A DNA stretch of 51,967 bases from an uncultured Clostridia bacterium. GTDB taxonomy: Bacteria; Bacillota; Clostridia; TANB77; CAG-508. The notes beneath the pieces are model-generated. The model searched no databases and was not told where the DNA came from. It was given only the letters and a program-made list of their open reading frames with translations. A program made the translations under genes and the position numbers. Position 1 is the stretch's first letter. Each line of letters opens with the position of its first letter. Location: contig CANSTR010000011.1 in NCBI GenBank assembly GCA_947649935.1, positions 1-51,967 of the forward strand. Direction: 5' to 3'. This document shows, piece by piece, positions 26,620 to 36,399 of this stretch.

Positions 26620-27588
26620 CTAATGTTTATCCTTAATTGGTATATTCACACTAAATTTTGCCACCGCATTTTGTATCTCCGCTTGCCTTACTTCTTCTGA
26701 CACATTTTCCGTTCCAGAATATTGCTCCATCACTCTCACAGAGCCAAATGTTAAGCTAACTGCCTCATCTTCATTGTCGTAAAATTTCTGAAACTGCATT
26801 TTTTGCATCGTGCTTTCTCCCGGTTTTAACACTAAATTGGTCACATTCATCGCACTTCTTACATCTTTTGACTCGAGCGTCAAGAAAATCTCATTGTCCT
26901 CCTGCCCATCTGCAATCACGACTGTGTCATCCGAACGATTTGTCATTTTGACTGTATACATTTCATAACTATAAAATTTCTGCACTGCCTGCACTTCTAC
27001 TTTTAAATACTGATTTTCTGCTACATTGTGAATTTCTTCATAATCCACAAAACTTCCCACCGCCATATTAAGCGTTCCATCTTTTTGCTTTTTGAACACG
27101 ATTTTTTCTTCTGTAAAGGAATACGTCGTATTCGTAAGACCAGTTGCCAAAAAGTCGTCTGTGTATTTCACTTGGTATATATACGTGTTTCCTTTATTGG
27201 AATAATCTTGAATCACATAGCGTTTGGCGCCTCCCACTTTATTTAAAATATAGGTTGTAAAAGCGTCTTTTTTATTTTCAAAACTATTTTCCTTGCATTC
27301 TTCTGATAGCATTTCATATGCACTTTCGACATTTCCTTCCAGCACATATTTCATGTATGTATCCAACATTTCTTCCACTTGATTGCTGACTTTTTGAGGA
27401 ACCTTTTTAGTATCGTCCATAACAGAAGTATGTGGCTCATACGTTGTCTGCAAATCCATTTTTGGTTTGTAATTTTTCAAAAACAGATTGACCAAAAACA
27501 CAACCGCCCAAATGCATACCACAAGAAAAATGACTTTCGCGTTTTTTCGCAAAAATTGCAAAACTTTAATTCTAACATTCGTAAACAT
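26620..27588 (-). CDS. single-pass membrane protein with NTF2-like exterior domain
   Basis: The ATG at 27588 is chosen because AAGGAG lies 6 nt ahead; the ATG two codons upstream touches the ribosome site. 322 residues: a cytoplasmic start of about 16, a membrane helix (about 18-36, VIFLVVCIWAVVFLVNLFL), then an exterior region. Residues about 80-190 (YMKYVLEGNVESAYEMLSEE onward) match the helix-then-sheet pattern of NTF2-like domains found in VirB8/TcpC proteins. Residues about 195-310 look like an Ig-like sandwich (TVKMTNRSDDTVVIADGQED). Most likely a VirB8-type component of the envelope complex. Confidence 0.6.
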   Translation of the reverse strand: MFTNVRIKVLQFLRKNAKVIFLVVCIWAVVFLVNLFLKNYKPKMDLQTTYEPHTSVMDDTKKVPQKVSNQVEEMLDTYMKYVLEGNVESAYEMLSEECKENSFENKKDAFTTYILNKVGGAKRYVIQDYSNKGNTYIYQVKYTDDFLATGLTNTTYSFTEEKIVFKKQKDGTLNMAVGSFVDYEEIHNVAENQYLKVEVQAVQKFYSYEMYTVKMTNRSDDTVVIADGQEDNEIFLTLESKDVRSAMNVTNLVLKPGESTMQKMQFQKFYDNEDEAVSLTFGSVRVMEQYSGTENVSEEVRQAEIQNAVAKFSVNIPIKDKH

Positions 27589-27603
27589 ACGCATCTCCTT
27601 AAC

Positions 27604-28152
27604 CTAAATTACACTAAACGACATCACAAAATCATTGTAATCCTTTTCTTGAATGACTATGTTCATTTCTTTTTTGTCACTGGGCTTACCATGAATGGCG
27701 TCCGCAATTGTAATCCACAAAATATAAACATCTCCACTTCTTTCGATATTTTCATGCGCAATATCCGACATTTCTGTAAATACGGTTGGAATGTATTTTT
27801 CGAAATCTTCCAAAGTTGGAAAATACAAATTTTTAAAATCTGAGTATAACAAATCATACGCTCTTTCGTATTTTCCTTCTTCTATGTAACCCAAAAACAT
27901 CCCAAAATAATATTCCATTCTGTCTTTTTCTTCCATGTTTTGCAAGGCTGCAACTAGCTTTTGGTTTTTATCATTTTCCAAAACCTCTTGCGTTACTTCA
28001 TCTATATCCCCAATGGTCGGTTGGTTCATTCTACTTCTTGCATTTATAATAGCAGCAAGAATGACAATCAAAAGGATAATCGCAACCCCAATATATAATT
28101 TTTTATCTGTACTTGAAAATTGAATTTTATTTTTTTCCATTTTTCTTATCAT
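27604..28152 (-). CDS. small single-pass membrane protein with NTF2-like domain
   Basis: 182 residues from ATG 28152. An internal ATG at 28140 is possible, and neither has ideal spacing to AAAGGGA. One membrane helix lies at about 22-38 (YIGVAIILLIVILAAII). The exterior part has YFGMFLGYIEEGKYERAYDL, the same 'E-G-x-Y-E-x-A-Y-D-L-L' theme as the neighbouring 322-residue protein, so the two are probably paralogous VirB8-like subunits. It lies between the third VirB6-like gene and the 322-residue protein in the operon. Confidence 0.6.
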   Translation of the reverse strand: MIRKMEKNKIQFSSTDKKLYIGVAIILLIVILAAIINARSRMNQPTIGDIDEVTQEVLENDKNQKLVAALQNMEEKDRMEYYFGMFLGYIEEGKYERAYDLLYSDFKNLYFPTLEDFEKYIPTVFTEMSDIAHENIERSGDVYILWITIADAIHGKPSDKKEMNIVIQEKDYNDFVMSFSVI

Positions 28153-28161
28153 TCCCTTTGG

Positions 28162-30963
28162 TTATAGATTTGGATTAGGTCTTGGTCCTCCACCTGGACC
28201 TGCTCCCTGTCCTTGCTGCTGACCTGGTTGTGGCTCTGGTGGTGGATTTTGCGTTGGTCTATTTTCATATTCAATGTCATAATTATAGGCATAATTATTT
28301 GTTTCATAAATATTGACTCTTTTCTCCACTTGTCTACTAAAGGTGTCAACTTCATAGCCAGCCTCTTTTGCCACGGCATTTTGACTCGCAATTTGTGAAC
28401 GAATAAACAAATTCGTGAATTCTTTGGATATATTAATTGCCTCTTCTTTATTCTCATCTGTCACATTATCGCTCAATACTAAGCGATTGACAATATCATG
28501 CATATCCAAATTGTCACCATTGGCTATTGCCAATTTAATTTGAGTAATAAAACTACTTGCTGCTTTTTTGTTATCATCAAATAACTCGGTTAGGTCTTTG
28601 ATTAACGCTTTTTGGTCATCTCCTAATGTTTTATAGCGACCGCTTGCACTTTCTGCATTAGCAAGATTCAATTGATTATTCGTATTCGCCATTGCCTCTT
28701 CTTGGCTCCAACCATTTACTGCTGCTAATTGGTTGACAAATTGAGCTGTATCTTTTGCTGTTGTATCAGACACTCTTTCCAAGATACCACCTGTCAAACC
28801 TTTTCCACCAAGCAAGTCGGAAATCATCTTAGCAGAACCTAAATCGTCTGTCATACCATAACCAAATGCTGCGGTTGCGACCGTTGAAGTAAAGGCTAAG
28901 GTGTCTTTCAAATAAGCACCTAATGCTTTTCCACCCTCTGTTTGTGATAATCTATAAACTCTATTAGAAACACGCGATATACCTTTAATTGCCTTTCCAC
29001 CAACTTCTCCACCTTTATGCATTGCTCTTTTAGCTGCATTGCTATTGGCAATAATCGAACTATTTTCTTTATCTCTTGCCAATCCTCTTTGCTTATCCAA
29101 AATTGCTTGCGCTCTTTGCGCAGCAGCTGTTGGATTTCCATTAGCATCTCTCTTCTTAGAGGTTCTCAATACTTCATCATATTTGCCAGGACCAAATTTT
29201 GCATCATAGGCTTCTTTTGTTTTCTGTTCAATCATATCGTCATAAGCATAGGCATCCCCGCCATGCTTTTTATTGTAAATTTTTCTAGCCTTTTGGGTTC
29301 GTTTCCTATCTGCTTCTCGCTTCATATCAGCAGCTGTTGTATTAACTCTTTCTCGATATTCATCTGACTTCTTGTAATCCTCAAATGCTTGCTTGCGCTC
29401 TTTTCTAGTGCCATAATTTTCTTTCAGTTCTTTCTTAACTTCTTTATTAACTTTTCTTTCTGACGCAAATTCACCTACTTTTGCTTCACCTTTTCTGAAA
29501 CCACTTGTTAAAGCTTTCATGCCTCCTGCGTTTTTGAAGTAAGAAACACTTTTCGCAGTAGCCATACCCATTTGAGCAAATTTTCCAGTGGCATTCATGA
29601 AGTCTTTTGCCGGAGCTCCCATAGCAGGCATTGAATTTGCCTCGAAATGGAAAATCTTTCGCAAAAGTTCTTCTGCCGTTTTCATGAATTTTAAAACAGC
29701 ATACGCAATAACATAAACACTAATGCTCCAATTATGCGCATTAACTAACATCGTTGCAATTGCTCCAAAAAACGCCAAATAAATGACACAATGAAATGGC
29801 TGAATTAATATGTTATAGGTAATTTCCTTTAACCATGCATTTAATGCTTGTGCTTTTCCATCTCCCATTTTATCAATTGAATAGGTAATGGTAATAAGTG
29901 GTGCTATGATAATTAAGAATCCCACTGTAATCATACGCTTCATATAAAATAAGAAATAACGGAATGCTTGCCCCTGCAAAAAACAATACATAATGGCTGC
30001 AATAATTCCTGTAAAACCTGGTGTCCATATATCTTTTACTAATTCTGTATTTAGGAACTCACCAATTGTTTTTGTTCCTGAATCCACCATCGTACCTTTC
30101 AGCAATCCTCCTAGTGCTGAAACTAAAGATGTATTAATTGCAACCACAAAAATAACAATGTAATGCAATACAAATAATAAAGCTAAACTGGTTGCCCAAT
30201 CGGTTAACATCTGTTTATATTTTGCTTGCTCAGATGCAACTGTTGCAAGCGCCATTCGAATTCCAACATAAATCAAAATCACTAATAAAATAGCTGCTGA
30301 AATCAAACGCATAATATAATACCACTGTGCAACTGCTCCTCTGAAAGTATCAATGGTTGAATTACCTGTGCTCATATTAAAGAAATTGACATCCATAAAA
30401 TCAATGCTTCCAAACTTACCATCTGGATCTTGATAACCAGCAAATAAAATATGTTCAACACTAACACTTTCAAGACCTCCTGTTGCAAGGCTGGCACAGG
30501 CATTCATTAATATTTTCATTAGCCATCCAATCAACAAAATAAGTAATTGAATTGGATAAAGTAATAACGAAACAAGTCCAGTCATAATAGTTTTTAAGCC
30601 ATTTACCATCATGCTATCTTTAGAAGTTTCTTCGGAAATCATGCCCCCTCCAGAACCTTCCTCGCTCTCATCAGCATCAGCAGAAATTGCACCTCCTGCT
30701 GCTGGCTTCGAAGCCTCTTCCATAAAAGGATCTTTCGTCTTACTTTCATCAGAAACTGCTCCCCCTGTTGTTGTTTCGACATACTCCATAAAAGGGTCTT
30801 TTGTCTTACTTTCATCAGAAATCGCTCCCCCTGTTGTTGAAGTTGCTTCTTCTGGTATTGCCCACACATCCTGTCCGCCTATCATGAAATAACAACTGGT
30901 AAGCACAATTGCTAAGGATAATACAAATATTAATTTCTTCAGTATTTTTTTCTTTATCTTCAT
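28162..30963 (-). CDS. VirB6/TrbL-like polytopic channel protein, with signal peptide and tandem repeats
   Basis: ATG 30963 (GGGGGG at about 6 nt) gives 933 residues. A signal peptide is followed by a 22-residue repeat unit (TTGGAISDESKTKDPFMEYV) present about two and a half times in an acidic exterior segment. Several membrane helices lie between about 120 and 440; the conserved segment IYVGIRMALATVASEQAKYK also occurs nearly unchanged in the 388-residue paralogue. The rest is a basic, helical cytoplasmic tail of about 480 residues that ends in a Pro/Gly/Gln-rich stretch. It is one of three VirB6-like proteins in the operon. Role inferred: inner-membrane channel. Confidence 0.75.
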   Translation of the reverse strand: MKIKKKILKKLIFVLSLAIVLTSCYFMIGGQDVWAIPEEATSTTGGAISDESKTKDPFMEYVETTTGGAVSDESKTKDPFMEEASKPAAGGAISADADESEEGSGGGMISEETSKDSMMVNGLKTIMTGLVSLLLYPIQLLILLIGWLMKILMNACASLATGGLESVSVEHILFAGYQDPDGKFGSIDFMDVNFFNMSTGNSTIDTFRGAVAQWYYIMRLISAAILLVILIYVGIRMALATVASEQAKYKQMLTDWATSLALLFVLHYIVIFVVAINTSLVSALGGLLKGTMVDSGTKTIGEFLNTELVKDIWTPGFTGIIAAIMYCFLQGQAFRYFLFYMKRMITVGFLIIIAPLITITYSIDKMGDGKAQALNAWLKEITYNILIQPFHCVIYLAFFGAIATMLVNAHNWSISVYVIAYAVLKFMKTAEELLRKIFHFEANSMPAMGAPAKDFMNATGKFAQMGMATAKSVSYFKNAGGMKALTSGFRKGEAKVGEFASERKVNKEVKKELKENYGTRKERKQAFEDYKKSDEYRERVNTTAADMKREADRKRTQKARKIYNKKHGGDAYAYDDMIEQKTKEAYDAKFGPGKYDEVLRTSKKRDANGNPTAAAQRAQAILDKQRGLARDKENSSIIANSNAAKRAMHKGGEVGGKAIKGISRVSNRVYRLSQTEGGKALGAYLKDTLAFTSTVATAAFGYGMTDDLGSAKMISDLLGGKGLTGGILERVSDTTAKDTAQFVNQLAAVNGWSQEEAMANTNNQLNLANAESASGRYKTLGDDQKALIKDLTELFDDNKKAASSFITQIKLAIANGDNLDMHDIVNRLVLSDNVTDENKEEAINISKEFTNLFIRSQIASQNAVAKEAGYEVDTFSRQVEKRVNIYETNNYAYNYDIEYENRPTQNPPPEPQPGQQQGQGAGPGGGPRPNPNL
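30720..30839 (-). repeat. in-frame tandem repeat, 66-bp period
   Basis: Two nearly identical 54-base blocks start at 30720 and 30786, a spacing of exactly 66 bases or 22 codons, with a decayed third copy at about 30660-30700. The repeats encode the acidic exterior segment of the VirB6-like protein. Confidence 0.75.
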
Positions 30964-30988
30964 ATTTTCCCCCCATTCTTTTTTCGTA

Positions 30989-33900
30989 CTATACATAATT
31001 GATTAAATCAATAATATTTTGTGATGGACCATACAGTATTTTTGCTAAACCGTTTATCTTGATGTCATCCATTACTTTTTGACTGCCATCTCGATTTTCG
31101 TCCCATCTTCTACTTCCATCTCGATTACGATTTAATCTTGTGCTTCCATCTGTCATTGTTTGTCTATATTTTTGTTGATAATCTTCCACTTTATTTCTTA
31201 CCTCAATTGGTATTTTGGTTGGCTTCTTTGCCAACTGCTCTGCCTTAACATTCTTTTGCCCTAACTCAGAAAGCAAGAATAACATCTCCAGCTGTTTTTC
31301 ATTTTGTATGTTTTGACTATCATCTGTGCATATTGCTTCTTCTAATTTCATTTTAACTTCATTAATTTTTCGATTGCTTTCTCTTTCTTCCAACTTCTTC
31401 CTGTTTTGTGCTCCTGTAACACTTGCCTCTTGCACATTGTCTGTGGCTGTATCTACTGCTTGTTTCATGAAGTCAGATAACTGAATTGCCTCTCTGACTT
31501 TATCTCGTCCAGATATTCTTTGGATGACTTCGGCTGCTTTCTTGGAATCTTCGGACAACATTTTATTTTTGATCATCGCAAAAATTCCTTCTTTTGCCTG
31601 GTCCGTCTGCAAACGTCTAACATCTTGAATATTGTTTTGCTCCATGTATTCCAAGCAAGTACTTGTTGCCATTTTCTGCTCTAAGATTTCATTTGTCTGT
31701 TGCTTTTCATTTTTCAGTTTCACAAAAACATTTTTGACATTGTCACTGCTAATCAAATTATCTTCTAACTTGATTTCACCTTTTTTAATGATGCCTTTGT
31801 TTTCCAACACACCAAGCACATTTTCCTTAATTTGGACCACATCTTTTGTGTCAAGTTTGGTGTTGCTAATATCAATTACGCCATTATCAGCAAAATATTT
31901 TGTCATCTGATTTTCAATCAAATCGTCCTTCTTTTGTTTAATTTGAATCTTCATTCTGCGGATTTTTTCTTCTCTCGGCGTTTGTGGTTCTTGCTCAATT
32001 CTTTCAATGTCTTCTAAAAATTCTTCTTGCTTTTTACTACAATCATCATGGAAATCCACCTCAAATAAATGTCTTCCAACTTGTGCAACATTGTCATTGC
32101 TCTTTTTATCTGCAAACGCTAATTCTCTATCCGACATCCTCTCTGCGTTCGTTTGTTGCGATTTTTCCTCTGCTCTAAATTTCCTTTTGTAATCAGACTG
32201 AATCATTTGAGATTGCATTTCATTTAAGTCTTTTAATTCATCCTTGAATCTCTTTCTAAATTCCATCTGATTAATTCTCAATACATTCTCTTGCTGAATT
32301 GTACTAATACCAGATGGCGTATTTAACCATCTCTTAAATCTTTTGCTAACGCCTGTATAGGCTTTATATGTAATGGATTTATTTTTCAAAATTCTCTCAG
32401 CCAATTTTGGATGTTTTGCTGCAACCCTATGTGCCATTCTACTTTGTGCCTCACGAATTTGGCGTTCTGCCTCTATTTGCATTTGATATTGCGCACCTGC
32501 CGAAAAAGCATTAAACATGTAACGTTTATCTTTTTTGTAACTTGGTCTATTTCTTACCGTCCTAATTCGTGTTGCAAAATCAATTTTAGCAGTTGCAGCA
32601 TCTTGCAACAAACCTAATCCCAAAGCTGGATTAATGACCATAGCTGGCCAACCTAAAATTGAAGTAGCAACACCCATAATGCTATTTTTCCAAAACTTAA
32701 ATTCCTTCTTTAATTCTTTTTCACTGTCACTTGACAATCCAAACAGCTTCGCCAATTTAAAATTCTGTGCAAATTGTTTTCCAACAGAAACTTGTTTTTT
32801 ACGCCAAAAAGCATAGTTTGCGCCACCTTTTCTAAGCGTCCTCATTTTATGATATTTGCCATCATCATATTCATGAATTTTTTTGCCTCTTGAATTAAGA
32901 ACAAAGTTCCCATTTTTATCTCGTAGCGCTTTAACATGCCTCTTTCTTCCCTTTTCCACATAGTTCTCTGGCTTAAATAATGCTTCTTTGATATTTCCCT
33001 TAAAAGTTCCTTTTTCAAATTCTTTCTTCAAATCATTCATTCTCTTAAGTTCATCATGTTCTTCTATTTCATCATTGATGTCTTCTAATTTGTCGCGCGC
33101 TTCTTCCTCTTTCTTGGCTAATTCTTCTTGCTCTGCTTGGTTTTCTTGTAATTCCCTTGTTTTCTTATTCATATTTTCTTCATCTTGTTGGTGATAATAA
33201 TACGCTCTTTCTGCCTGCAGTTTTCTTTCTTTGTTCTTCAACTCAGCTTTTCTATTTTGGATTTCTTCTAGTTCTTGTTCTGCCTCTTCTTGCTGTCTTT
33301 CCAATTCTACTCTTTCATTGATTTCTTTACGTTGCTGTTCCTCTTTTTCATTCGCTTTTTTTACCATGTGCCTACTAAAAATTGCCTCTGCTCCAACTCT
33401 AACAGGCTTTGTCGCCACGCGATACGTCATTTTCATGGCTTCTTTTCCCAAGGCGCTACTTGCAATCAACGTTCCTGCATTTTTGGCTGTGTCTTTCAAT
33501 TCCTTGAATCCCGTGTTTTCCATATCGCCAGCTAAACTTCCTTGACCACCTGCCAATTTGAATAATGACCTTAACATTTTGTCTGCTTTCATCATAAAGT
33601 TCAAAAGCACAAATGCTATAATCACACCTGGCAACGATTCCATCGAAAATTTCAATGCCATTGACACAAACGATGCATAAATAATCACATGAAAAACCTG
33701 AATTATCACTGTCATAATATATTCTTTTAACCAGCCAGGAAATATTTTTGACTTTCCTGTGATGACCTTATTAATCGCATACGAAGCCGCAATCACTGGC
33801 GCCACCAATGTTAAAATCATGATATTGAAAACACGGATGAAATACATAATCGCAAATCGCCAAGCATAATAGACAAGTACGCCATAAATTACCATTCCAG

Positions 33901-34846
33901 TAAAGCCATCTACAAAGTTAAGGCTATAGGCCCTTGTTCTGGCGGATTCATACAACGTTGTTTCCATTTCGCTTGTCTTCAGCTTACTCTCTAAACCATA
34001 AGTATATTCCTCTGGCAATTCTTGCCCCTCTCTAACAAGTGGTTCCAATGCATTGACAAGGCTATCATTGACACCAAAAATCGCAAGCATAATATAATGA
34101 ACTGAAAATACTAATATCATGCCAACTACCCAATCCACAAGCATTTGCTTCGTAAGTGCTTTCTCCGCAATGGCAGAAGATAGCGCCATTTTGATGCCTA
34201 AAAATATCAACAAAACCAACATAAACGCAATCGAAACCAAACGCAAAACGTAATACCATTTTGCAACCGCAACTCGAATGGTCTTCGTAATCTTTCCATT
34301 TGCAGCTGCCTTTGATTCTGCTTCTTTTTTCTCTGCCTCTTTTTGTTCGTCTGTTAATGTTTTATCATTCTCAATTTCTTTCGTTTTTTCTTGAAGGTCT
34401 GTATCGGCATCAATTTCCTCGAAAATATTGGCATTCAAAATTCCTACTCTATTGAAAATAATGGTTTCTACATTAACTACATTTTGCGAATAGTTGTCGA
34501 GTGAACTTCCGAGCACATCAAAGAAGCCATTTTCTGTATCCAGAATCGATGTCAAAATCATTTCCGCAATTTCTATCCAACCAATGCCAACGCCTCTAAG
34601 CGCAAGTCCGATAATTCCTAGCAAATAGCCAGCAATTTCGGACAACGCATTGATGATTTTTTCAAACATGCTTGCAGGAACCGTTAAATTTCCATCTTGG
34701 GTTCCTGTGTAATAAAAACCGTCATCGTTGATTAAATCTTGAAATTTATTCGCATGAGAATAAGGAGTTACCACAAAAAAAGACAACGTGATAGCAATCA
34801 TTGATGTAACAAGTAATTTATATGTCATTCTTGCAAGCAACTTCAT
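30989..34846 (-). CDS. VirB6/TrbL-like polytopic protein with long coiled-coil tail
   Basis: 1285 residues. The start KLLARMTYKLLVTSMIAITL is a signal-like helix. A first exterior part with helices is followed by the VirB6/TrbL core at about 205-455 (FLGIKMALSSAIAEKALTKQ, then FRVFNIMILTLV-type helices, ending LNFMMKADKMLRSLFKLAGG). After that comes about 830 residues of charged helix, including a strong coiled coil (RQQEEAEQELEEIQNRKAEL, about 510-640). A short hydrophobic stretch near 735 (VATSILGWPAMVINPALGLG) may dip into the membrane. Such long cytoplasmic tails on VirB6 are known from Rickettsiales and some Gram-positive systems. RBS AAGGAGG before ATG 34846. Confidence 0.75.
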   Translation of the reverse strand: MKLLARMTYKLLVTSMIAITLSFFVVTPYSHANKFQDLINDDGFYYTGTQDGNLTVPASMFEKIINALSEIAGYLLGIIGLALRGVGIGWIEIAEMILTSILDTENGFFDVLGSSLDNYSQNVVNVETIIFNRVGILNANIFEEIDADTDLQEKTKEIENDKTLTDEQKEAEKKEAESKAAANGKITKTIRVAVAKWYYVLRLVSIAFMLVLLIFLGIKMALSSAIAEKALTKQMLVDWVVGMILVFSVHYIMLAIFGVNDSLVNALEPLVREGQELPEEYTYGLESKLKTSEMETTLYESARTRAYSLNFVDGFTGMVIYGVLVYYAWRFAIMYFIRVFNIMILTLVAPVIAASYAINKVITGKSKIFPGWLKEYIMTVIIQVFHVIIYASFVSMALKFSMESLPGVIIAFVLLNFMMKADKMLRSLFKLAGGQGSLAGDMENTGFKELKDTAKNAGTLIASSALGKEAMKMTYRVATKPVRVGAEAIFSRHMVKKANEKEEQQRKEINERVELERQQEEAEQELEEIQNRKAELKNKERKLQAERAYYYHQQDEENMNKKTRELQENQAEQEELAKKEEEARDKLEDINDEIEEHDELKRMNDLKKEFEKGTFKGNIKEALFKPENYVEKGRKRHVKALRDKNGNFVLNSRGKKIHEYDDGKYHKMRTLRKGGANYAFWRKKQVSVGKQFAQNFKLAKLFGLSSDSEKELKKEFKFWKNSIMGVATSILGWPAMVINPALGLGLLQDAATAKIDFATRIRTVRNRPSYKKDKRYMFNAFSAGAQYQMQIEAERQIREAQSRMAHRVAAKHPKLAERILKNKSITYKAYTGVSKRFKRWLNTPSGISTIQQENVLRINQMEFRKRFKDELKDLNEMQSQMIQSDYKRKFRAEEKSQQTNAERMSDRELAFADKKSNDNVAQVGRHLFEVDFHDDCSKKQEEFLEDIERIEQEPQTPREEKIRRMKIQIKQKKDDLIENQMTKYFADNGVIDISNTKLDTKDVVQIKENVLGVLENKGIIKKGEIKLEDNLISSDNVKNVFVKLKNEKQQTNEILEQKMATSTCLEYMEQNNIQDVRRLQTDQAKEGIFAMIKNKMLSEDSKKAAEVIQRISGRDKVREAIQLSDFMKQAVDTATDNVQEASVTGAQNRKKLEERESNRKINEVKMKLEEAICTDDSQNIQNEKQLEMLFLLSELGQKNVKAEQLAKKPTKIPIEVRNKVEDYQQKYRQTMTDGSTRLNRNRDGSRRWDENRDGSQKVMDDIKINGLAKILYGPSQNIIDLINYV

Positions 34847-34858
34847 TCTTCTCCCTCC

Positions 34859-36394
34859 TTACTGATTGATTGGTATTGTTTTATCGTCATAACTTAGCAG
34901 TCCATTTTGCCATGATTTTATTTCAAAAGTATCCTCTCCTGTTATAATTTTTCCTTTGGTCTGATTTTTCAAATCATAGTAATAAATTCCTTTTCGCTCC
35001 ACACTATAGATAAAATAATCCTCTGCCGCCCAAATATACGATTTGATATTTTCGCTCAATTCGCAATTTGGGTAACTCGCATTTTGCGAAATAAAATAGA
35101 AACCTAATACTTGATTATTGTCTGAAATATCTGCATAATAATCATAAATTTCACCTCGGTTTCGCGTATCTTCTGCCTCAAATTTCTGCTGATATTCCCT
35201 GCATTTCTTCTGAAAATCATTGATTTTGCTAACTCTTCTTTCTTCCGCAAGAAATACATTATCTAACTGCAATCTTGCCATAAATTCCGTATTTTTCAAA
35301 TGCCCATTTACTTCTTCTTGCGAAATTCCGATGTTATTGTACAGCACAATGCCATTCATGTTGTCATGATTTATTTTAATGTCAATTCCCTTGTTCGGAT
35401 ACGATAAAAATGCTCTGTTAGAATCGTACTCATATTCTTCATAATCCGGCCAAATATCAGTCAACTCATTCATGAATTCTAGCAGTGTGTATTCCTCTTT
35501 TAAGAATTTATCTGTCAATTCAAAAAATACATCAAATCCACTTTCCTGCGTATTTCGATAAATCGAAATTTGTGTATCCTCAAAGAAAATATACAACTCA
35601 TCTGTTTTATAACCAATGATACTTTTGTCTTCATTTTGGAAACTAGGTACACCTAGTTCTCTTTCTATTATATCACGTTTTGTTCCAACAGTAAAGCCAT
35701 TTACCACCGATTTTGTGTAATTTTCTGTGAAAATCACATTGTAAATTTTTCCATTTATCTTTCTCATTTCAATTCCTTCGTCTAGATAAATGTAATACTT
35801 CTGAAAAATTGCTTCTCGCGTGCCAAAATCGACATTCGGATTCCAACCATTTTGTAGGCATTGCACCAATTCTGGAGCACCCACCGAAAGTTTTACTTTT
35901 TTGATTTCAGTGTACTTTTCCAAGCTTTTTTGAGAATCCATATAAATAAAATAATCTTCCATGCCATTGATGATAATTTTTTGAATGCGCTCTTGTGAAC
36001 AAATCACTCTGATTTCGATTGGTTCGTTTTTGTTGTTATCTATCAATCGAAAATTTTGATATTGCAAATTTTCCGCAACACGCTGAATTACTTCTTCGTA
36101 AAATGGTTGCTGACTGGTTTCATTTTCGTACAAATCCACTTTAAAAATCACATCAACATCATAAACAAAATTTTTTTCTTTGCTATTTTTTATTTTCAGA
36201 AAAGTACATCCTAAATTTTCCAAAGTTTCTTTTACAGCCATTTCCATGTTGTATTTTGGTTTCTGTTTCGTATTTAATATCAAGGCTAAAATCACTAATA
36301 ACAGGAATAAAAGTATTACCAAAAAAGCAAAATACTTTAAAATTTTGCTTTTGGTCATTTGTTCACTTTGTTTTCTATACTTTTCCTTTTGCAT
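34859..36394 (-). CDS. single-pass membrane protein of the T4SS operon, unknown
   Basis: 511 residues. A basic start (about 1-20) precedes one membrane helix (about 24-42, YFAFLVILLFLLLVILALIL) and then a large exterior domain. The end of the protein (SYIWAAEDYFIYSVERKGIY, then YDLKNQTKGKIITGEDTFEI) looks like the last blades of a beta-propeller. An earlier part (NGFTVGTKRDIIERELGVPS) resembles a small BLA/SmpA-type lipid-envelope motif. No family is assigned. It lies between two VirB6-like genes with 6- and 12-base gaps, so it belongs to the machine. It may be an outer scaffold or a substrate-recognition protein; this is speculative. Confidence 0.65.
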   Translation of the reverse strand: MQKEKYRKQSEQMTKSKILKYFAFLVILLFLLLVILALILNTKQKPKYNMEMAVKETLENLGCTFLKIKNSKEKNFVYDVDVIFKVDLYENETSQQPFYEEVIQRVAENLQYQNFRLIDNNKNEPIEIRVICSQERIQKIIINGMEDYFIYMDSQKSLEKYTEIKKVKLSVGAPELVQCLQNGWNPNVDFGTREAIFQKYYIYLDEGIEMRKINGKIYNVIFTENYTKSVVNGFTVGTKRDIIERELGVPSFQNEDKSIIGYKTDELYIFFEDTQISIYRNTQESGFDVFFELTDKFLKEEYTLLEFMNELTDIWPDYEEYEYDSNRAFLSYPNKGIDIKINHDNMNGIVLYNNIGISQEEVNGHLKNTEFMARLQLDNVFLAEERRVSKINDFQKKCREYQQKFEAEDTRNRGEIYDYYADISDNNQVLGFYFISQNASYPNCELSENIKSYIWAAEDYFIYSVERKGIYYYDLKNQTKGKIITGEDTFEIKSWQNGLLSYDDKTIPINQ

Positions 36395-36399
36395 TCATG

